Shown: positions 7,301 through 11,206 of the stretch, one piece after another | Position numbering within the stretch: position 1 is the first letter of the stretch | Layout of the letters: every line of letters starts with the position of its first letter | NCBI GenBank assembly: GCA_946886925.1 | Contig: CAMPJQ010000041.1 | Location: 1-11,206, forward strand | Length of the DNA: 11,206 bases | Origin: an uncultured Terrimonas sp. | Lineage (GTDB): Bacteria > Bacteroidota > Bacteroidia > Chitinophagales > Chitinophagaceae | Direction: 5' to 3' | The notes under the pieces: generated by a model | The model's database searches: none | The model's input: only the letters and a program-made list of their open reading frames with translations | What the model was told of the DNA's origin: nothing | Program-made: the position numbers and the translations under genes

Positions 7301-7720
7301 TTATTGCGCAATAGCGTGTTCATCATCAGCGGGCATTTCTACAACATTGGCCACGCTGCCTTCACCAACATGGCATTGGCCATTAAAGCTAACCGTAGGC
7401 TCAACCTGCAATTTGCCCGCGCTGATATTGCCTTTTATAGCAGCTTTACCTCTTAGGTTCAATAATTCTTTGATGATGATTTTACCGCTAACTTTTCCAA
7501 GTATATCGGCCTGCTGCCCTTCAATATCGCCTTCAACAACACCTTCGGCGCCTATCAGCACTTTTGCAGAACCGGAGATGTTTCCTTTCAGCGTTCCGTC
7601 TATACGAATATCTCCGCTGCTTACCACATCGCCTTTAATAATCGTACCGGCGCCAATGAGGCTTGTTCCGGATGAAGAAGCGGGTATCTCGATTTCAGAT
7701 TTGGATTTTGATGAAAACAT
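7301..7720 (-). CDS. Bactofilin (polymer-forming cytoskeletal protein, CcmA family)
   Basis: The protein has 139 residues, a normal bactofilin length. A short polar N-terminal tail (MFSSKSKSEIEIPASSSG) precedes a repeat-rich beta-helix core at about 21-118. The core contains SLIGAGTIIKGDVVSSGDIRIDG, GNISGSAKVLIG, GVVEGDIEG, ADILGKVSG, LNLRGKAAIKGNISAGKLQVE and FNGQC, with the regular G-x-I/V spacing of right-handed beta-helix rungs. A flexible acidic tail follows. Bactofilins polymerise without nucleotide into filaments or sheets at the inner membrane, where they localise cell-wall enzymes and shape the cell. The start is ATG at 7720, 19 bp after the stop codon of the membrane-anchor gene, so the two are co-transcribed. 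A terminator follows directly. Confidence 0.95.
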   Translation of the reverse strand: MFSSKSKSEIEIPASSSGTSLIGAGTIIKGDVVSSGDIRIDGTLKGNISGSAKVLIGAEGVVEGDIEGQQADILGKVSGKIIIKELLNLRGKAAIKGNISAGKLQVEPTVSFNGQCHVGEGSVANVVEMPADDEHAIAQ

Positions 7721-7739
7721 AGTTATTGGTTTTAAATGA

Positions 7740-8138
7740 TTAATCTTCGCTTTTTTCGTCTGCGGGGATATTTAACTGGGTTGTATCCATAAGCGCCGTT
7801 GTATTTCCCTTTAGCACATTTTGTATACTTTCCATGTATTTATCACGGTAATTCATTTGCTGTTCCAGCGAATCAACCTGCATTTTCAATGTTATCATTT
7901 CTCTTCTGTCTGAACCACTCCCATAACCCGGCACATAATAACGCAACGGTGTAAACACCAGCAAAGCTACCGTTACGCCTACCAAAGCTACAAATATGGT
8001 GCATAACGTGATGTAAACACTGAGCCGCGATAGCCGGAATGTAACCACTTCCTCGTAGGTATCGTCATTCATTACCACCAGCCTATAACGGTTACGTAGG
8101 TGTTGCAGGGTTCCATCCGTATCAAATATCTTTGCCAT
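7740..8138 (-). CDS. Membrane-anchored coiled-coil protein, resembling the N-terminus of a bactofilin-linked M23 peptidase without the peptidase domain
   Basis: The protein has 132 residues. A cytoplasmic N-terminus of about 39 residues includes LRNRYRLVVMNDDTYEEVVTF. One membrane helix follows at about 40-62 (SVYITLCTIFVALVGVTVAL), then FTPLRYYVPGYG and a probable coiled coil at about 79-109 (TLKMQVDSLEQQMNYRDKYM). A short tail ends at residue 132. The pattern RYRLVVxNDxTxEE, membrane helix, FTPLRxYxPGY, coiled coil matches my recollection of the N-terminal third of M23-family cell-wall endopeptidases encoded next to bactofilin in Bacteroidota. Those carry a zinc-binding LytM domain after the coiled coil, and none is present here. 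The gene is first in a unit with bactofilin 19 bp downstream, so a bactofilin membrane adaptor is plausible. The family link is moderately sure and the function is inferred. Confidence 0.8.
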   Translation of the reverse strand: MAKIFDTDGTLQHLRNRYRLVVMNDDTYEEVVTFRLSRLSVYITLCTIFVALVGVTVALLVFTPLRYYVPGYGSGSDRREMITLKMQVDSLEQQMNYRDKYMESIQNVLKGNTTALMDTTQLNIPADEKSED

Positions 8139-8143
8139 TATCA

Positions 8144-8164
8144 GTTATTTGTGTTAAAAATAAC
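8144..8164. promoter_or_regulatory. Inverted repeat (7-7-7) directly upstream of the anchor/bactofilin unit
   Basis: GTTATTT (8144-8150) and AAATAAC (8158-8164) are perfect inverted repeats separated by GTGTTAA. The repeat ends only 5 bp before the ATG at 8138. It could be an operator, or a hairpin overlapping the ribosome entry region. Its geometry is the same as that of the repeat ahead of the DUF3810 gene, but the sequence is AT-rich and may arise by chance. Confidence 0.3.
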
Positions 8165-8217
8165 CACTTTGGCCTGGTTGTGGGAACTAAAGCTTGAAAA
8201 AATGTACAATTAAAAAT

Positions 8218-8232
8218 AATTTCGCTGAAATT
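8218..8232. promoter_or_regulatory. Short inverted repeat upstream of the sprE-like gene
   Basis: AATTTC (8218-8223) and GAAATT (8227-8232) flank GCT in the 125-bp divergent intergenic region, ending 31 bp before the ATG at 8264. The position suits an operator or promoter-linked site. I found no convincing TTTG/TAnnTTTG promoter pair on the plus strand, so this is only a candidate. Confidence 0.25.
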
Positions 8233-8263
8233 TAGTTTATTATACCGAACGAACTACGCATGC

Positions 8264-11206
8264 ATGTCTTATAGTAAATTCCTTTTAACGGTTATACTCA
8301 CTATTTTATTTTATTGTGGTCATTATTCATCAGTAATGGCACAAAAAGATGCAACCCTTGATGTAAAGAAGCCCGAGAAATACGAAAACCGCATACTGGG
8401 ATCAGATAAAACCTTTACCACCAAATATACGATACCACGCAGGATCATGCAGGGCATGAGTACACATTATAATTTTTTCTTTAATGCAGAGGTGAAACTA
8501 ACAGATGTGATTGCCGGCGCTAAACAGGGGTTTCAGGAAGATTACACTGAATTATTGCCTTTTTACAATTATACGCTTGAGGCTACAGCATCGCAAAAAA
8601 CAGAACTGGATTCCGTACTTCAAAAGTGCAATGCAGGTATTTTGCTGCACGACCTGAGAAATGAGTGGATTGATGATATGTATTTTTTGATGGGCAAAGC
8701 CTATTTCTTCAAAAAGCAATTCGATTCCGCCGGTATAGCTTTTCAATATCTCAATTATCATTTTCAGCCCAAAACCGAAGAAGAGCTTGGATTTAAAAAG
8801 TATATAGGCAGTAATCTTAATGATGAAGGCAATATCTATTCTGTTTCTACCAAAGAGAAGACCAGCATCACTTCTAAAATTTTCAGTGAACCGCCACGTC
8901 GCAATGATGCTCTTGTGTGGCAATTGAGAAATTATATTGAAGACAGCACTTACAATGAGGCGTCGGCATTGATACAAACGCTGAAACGCGATGAACTGTT
9001 TCCCCCCAGGTTAAAGCCGGCACTGGAAGAAATGCAGGCTTATCTGTTTTATAAAAATAAAATGTGGGATAGCGCTGCGCATCATTTGATACCGGCATTG
9101 GATAATGCAGAAAATGTTGGAGAAAAAGCCAGGTGGGAATACCTGATCGGGCAGTTGTACGCATTGAGTAAAAAGCCAACTGAGGCAGGCACTTATTTTG
9201 ATCAGTGCATTAAACACACCATTGACCCGGTGATGGAAGTATATGCAAGGCTAAATAAAATAAAACTGGCGGGGGGCGATAACGAAGAAAAGATTATTGA
9301 TGAAAATGTGAAGCAATTGCTTAAAATGGCAAGGCGCGATAAGTATTACAACTACCGGAATATTATTTATTATATGGCTGCACAGATGGAAATGCAACGT
9401 AATAATTTTGCAGCAGCTAAAACATACCTGTTAAAAAGTGTTAAGTATAATAACGAGAATGTTGATCAGCGCAATCGCTCATTTTTATACCTGGCGGATC
9501 TTGCCTTTGAAAAAAAAGAATATGAACTGGCATATAGCGCTTACGACAGCTTGGATATCAATAGCCCGGTAGTGAAAGATCCCGCAATTATTTCACTGCG
9601 AAAGGATGCCTTAAGCGGGGTAGTGGCCAAATTACAAACCATCAGGGTGGAAGACAGCCTGCAAAAGGTAGCCGCTATGCCGGAAGCCGACCGGGAGAAA
9701 TATGTAAAAGCGGCTGCAAAGCGTTTGCGCAAAGAAAGAGGATTAAAGGAGTCAGATTCACTTAACCCCAGTACGAACAATCCTTTTGCCAACAAAGCAA
9801 CTACAGATATTTTTTCAGGAAATGAAGGCAAGGGGGATTGGTATTTTGATAACAATTCATTGAAGTCGAAAGGGTTTACAGCTTTTCGTAATAACTGGGG
9901 ATCACGGCCAAATACCGACAATTGGAGGCGCATGGCAGATATTACGGCACAATTTAAAGTACCTGGGCCCGAAAAAGTTAATGAGGCTGGTGCGGGTGGA
10001 GCAGTGAATAACATAGAAAATCCTGAAGATATCAGTTATGAGGGACTCATGAAAAACCTCCCGCTTACTCCCGGGGCGGTACAGGTTTCAAACGATAGTA
10101 TTCAATCGGCCTTATTTGGATTGGGCAGGGCTTTTAAAGATCAATTTGAAGATTATGCCGAAGCCATTAAAAATTACGAAGCACTGCTGAACCGTTTTCC
10201 TGAAACCCGTTACCAGGAAGAAGCCGTTTTTGACCTGCATTATTGCTATACCAAACTGAACTTGCCTGTTAAAGCAAAGCAATACAGGGAAATACTGGCT
10301 AAAATTGCTCCTCAAAGTAAATACATTGAATATATTGACGATCCGGGGGCTGTTGAGAAACGCAAAACCCAGTTAAAAGACGATGCTACCCGGAATTATG
10401 AAAAGATATATGATCTCTTCCTGGAAGGTAAATTTGAAGAAGCCATTATTCAGAAGGCAAAAGCAGATAGTATTTATGGAAATATTTACTGGACACAGCA
10501 GTTGTTATATATAGAATCCATATACTACATTAAACAAAAAGATGATAATTCTGCCATTAATGCGCTTCAGAATCTTATTCATATTGACAGGGAAGCAGGT
10601 ATATCAAAAAAAGCAGAGAATATTATAAATGTATTGAAGCGGCGCGACGAAATTGAAAAATACCTCACCGACCTGGATATAGAAAGGGCAAAAGAAGATT
10701 CTGTTGCTGTTGTTGAAGATATACCCCAACCCAAGACCGGCGTGCAGGAGCAGGTGAAGGCTACCGGCGAACCTAAAGCACGGGAAGTGGCTGCTGCAAA
10801 AGAAACAGTTATCAGGCCTTCCATAGATTCATCGGTGTTCAATAAGCCAAAACCCGCTCCACAATCTGGCTTCAGCTATAATCCTGCCGAACAGCATTAT
10901 GTGGCCGTAGTGCTCAATAAAGTGGATATTGTATATGGTAACGAAGCTAAAAATGCTTTTAACCGGTACAACCGGGAATCATTTAATGACCAGCCCATAG
11001 AAATTACGATATTGCCTTTAGATGATGAAAATAAGCTGATGCTGATGTCTGGATTTTCGGATGCGGTTGGCGCGTTGGAATATATAAACAGAACAAAACC
11101 TGTAGCGGGTGCCCAGGTGGTGCCCTGGTTGGCTGCCAATAAATATTCGTTCATTGTTATTTCTGCCGGCAACCTTGAAGTGCTGAAAAACAATAAGGAT
11201 CTGGAC
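8264..11206 (+). CDS. sprE: SprE/PorW-like TPR protein of the type IX secretion system and gliding machinery (3' end off the window)
   Basis: The frame is open for 981 codons from ATG at 8264 to the right edge. An ATG at 8260 stops within four codons and is excluded. The N-terminus MSYSKFLLTVILTILFYCGHYSSVMAQ looks like a secretion signal, with likely cleavage after Ala26. Next comes a conserved block with MSTHYNFFFNAEVKL, YTELLPFYNY and LLHDLRNEWIDDMYFLMGKAYFF. Helical TPR-like repeats run through residues 120-490. At 526-557 lies the hallmark WYFDNNSLKSKGFTAFRNNW followed by GSRPNTDNWRR. A further TPR pair covers about 612-690 (ALFGLGRAFKDQFEDYAEAI). A low-complexity linker (about 815-878) leads to a compact C-terminal domain from 879 (YVAVVLNKVDIVYGNEAKNA). 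The final visible motif LEVLKNNKDLD normally lies close to the C-terminus, so few codons are missing. SprE/PorW is a periplasmic T9SS component needed for secretion and gliding. Confidence 0.87.
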   Translation, partial: MSYSKFLLTVILTILFYCGHYSSVMAQKDATLDVKKPEKYENRILGSDKTFTTKYTIPRRIMQGMSTHYNFFFNAEVKLTDVIAGAKQGFQEDYTELLPFYNYTLEATASQKTELDSVLQKCNAGILLHDLRNEWIDDMYFLMGKAYFFKKQFDSAGIAFQYLNYHFQPKTEEELGFKKYIGSNLNDEGNIYSVSTKEKTSITSKIFSEPPRRNDALVWQLRNYIEDSTYNEASALIQTLKRDELFPPRLKPALEEMQAYLFYKNKMWDSAAHHLIPALDNAENVGEKARWEYLIGQLYALSKKPTEAGTYFDQCIKHTIDPVMEVYARLNKIKLAGGDNEEKIIDENVKQLLKMARRDKYYNYRNIIYYMAAQMEMQRNNFAAAKTYLLKSVKYNNENVDQRNRSFLYLADLAFEKKEYELAYSAYDSLDINSPVVKDPAIISLRKDALSGVVAKLQTIRVEDSLQKVAAMPEADREKYVKAAAKRLRKERGLKESDSLNPSTNNPFANKATTDIFSGNEGKGDWYFDNNSLKSKGFTAFRNNWGSRPNTDNWRRMADITAQFKVPGPEKVNEAGAGGAVNNIENPEDISYEGLMKNLPLTPGAVQVSNDSIQSALFGLGRAFKDQFEDYAEAIKNYEALLNRFPETRYQEEAVFDLHYCYTKLNLPVKAKQYREILAKIAPQSKYIEYIDDPGAVEKRKTQLKDDATRNYEKIYDLFLEGKFEEAIIQKAKADSIYGNIYWTQQLLYIESIYYIKQKDDNSAINALQNLIHIDREAGISKKAENIINVLKRRDEIEKYLTDLDIERAKEDSVAVVEDIPQPKTGVQEQVKATGEPKAREVAAAKETVIRPSIDSSVFNKPKPAPQSGFSYNPAEQHYVAVVLNKVDIVYGNEAKNAFNRYNRESFNDQPIEITILPLDDENKLMLMSGFSDAVGALEYINRTKPVAGAQVVPWLAANKYSFIVISAGNLEVLKNNKDLD

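Noticed and set aside
7347..7739. A 130-codon plus-strand frame over the bactofilin gene
   Set aside because: Bactofilin repeats on the minus strand explain the region. The plus-strand product is a low-complexity Pro/Leu/Ser-rich shadow.
8552..11193. Open frames of 67-157 codons on the minus strand at the right end
   Set aside because: They are antisense to the continuous 981-codon sprE-like frame, which has recognisable family motifs throughout. Their compositions look like shadow translations.
1..11206. CRISPR arrays, insertion sequences, tRNA genes or phage genes
   Set aside because: No direct-repeat arrays, transposase motifs, tRNA-like cloverleaf or phage genes were seen on either strand.

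Overview
The window looks chromosomal and comes from a member of the Bacteroidota, most likely the family Chitinophagaceae. The reasons are a SusC/SusD pair beside a FecI/FecR-type sigma/anti-sigma pair, a SusC N-terminus of the kind seen in that family, a DUF3810 protein, and a SprE/PorW-type component of the type IX secretion system (T9SS), which occurs only in this phylum. The taxonomic call is an inference from gene content. No mobile element, CRISPR array, tRNA or rRNA was seen.

Region 1 (1-5883, all minus strand) is a nutrient-uptake and signalling locus. In transcription order it holds an ECF sigma factor (5883-5290), a FecR-like anti-sigma factor with one membrane helix (5188-3956), a SusC/RagA TonB-dependent transporter with an N-terminal STN signalling domain (3787-200), and the first 59 codons of a SusD-like lipoprotein (177 to the left edge). 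By analogy with FecA/FecR/FecI, ligand binding at SusC/D would be passed by the STN domain to the periplasmic part of FecR. FecR would then release the sigma factor, which would transcribe susCD. No degradative enzyme is in view, so the substrate is unknown. Gaps of 101 bp (sigma to fecR) and 168 bp (fecR to susC) leave room for a separate susC promoter. The second gap contains two hairpins, and a palindromic repeat lies in frame inside the first codons of susC.

Region 2 (6015-7106, minus strand) is a lone gene for a three-helix membrane protein of the DUF3810 family with a zinc-peptidase motif. A rho-independent terminator at 7236-7269 separates it from the unit upstream.

Region 3 (7301-8138, minus strand) is a two-gene unit. 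A 132-residue membrane-anchor/coiled-coil protein, resembling the N-terminus of a cell-wall M23 endopeptidase but without the peptidase domain, comes 19 bp before a bactofilin.

Region 4 (8264 to the right edge, plus strand) is a long open frame of 981 codons, still open at the edge, encoding a SprE/PorW-like TPR protein. It is divergent from the bactofilin unit across a 125-bp intergenic region. Regions 2-4 therefore look like housekeeping envelope functions next to an accessory uptake locus. No stretch above 300 bp lacks a gene.
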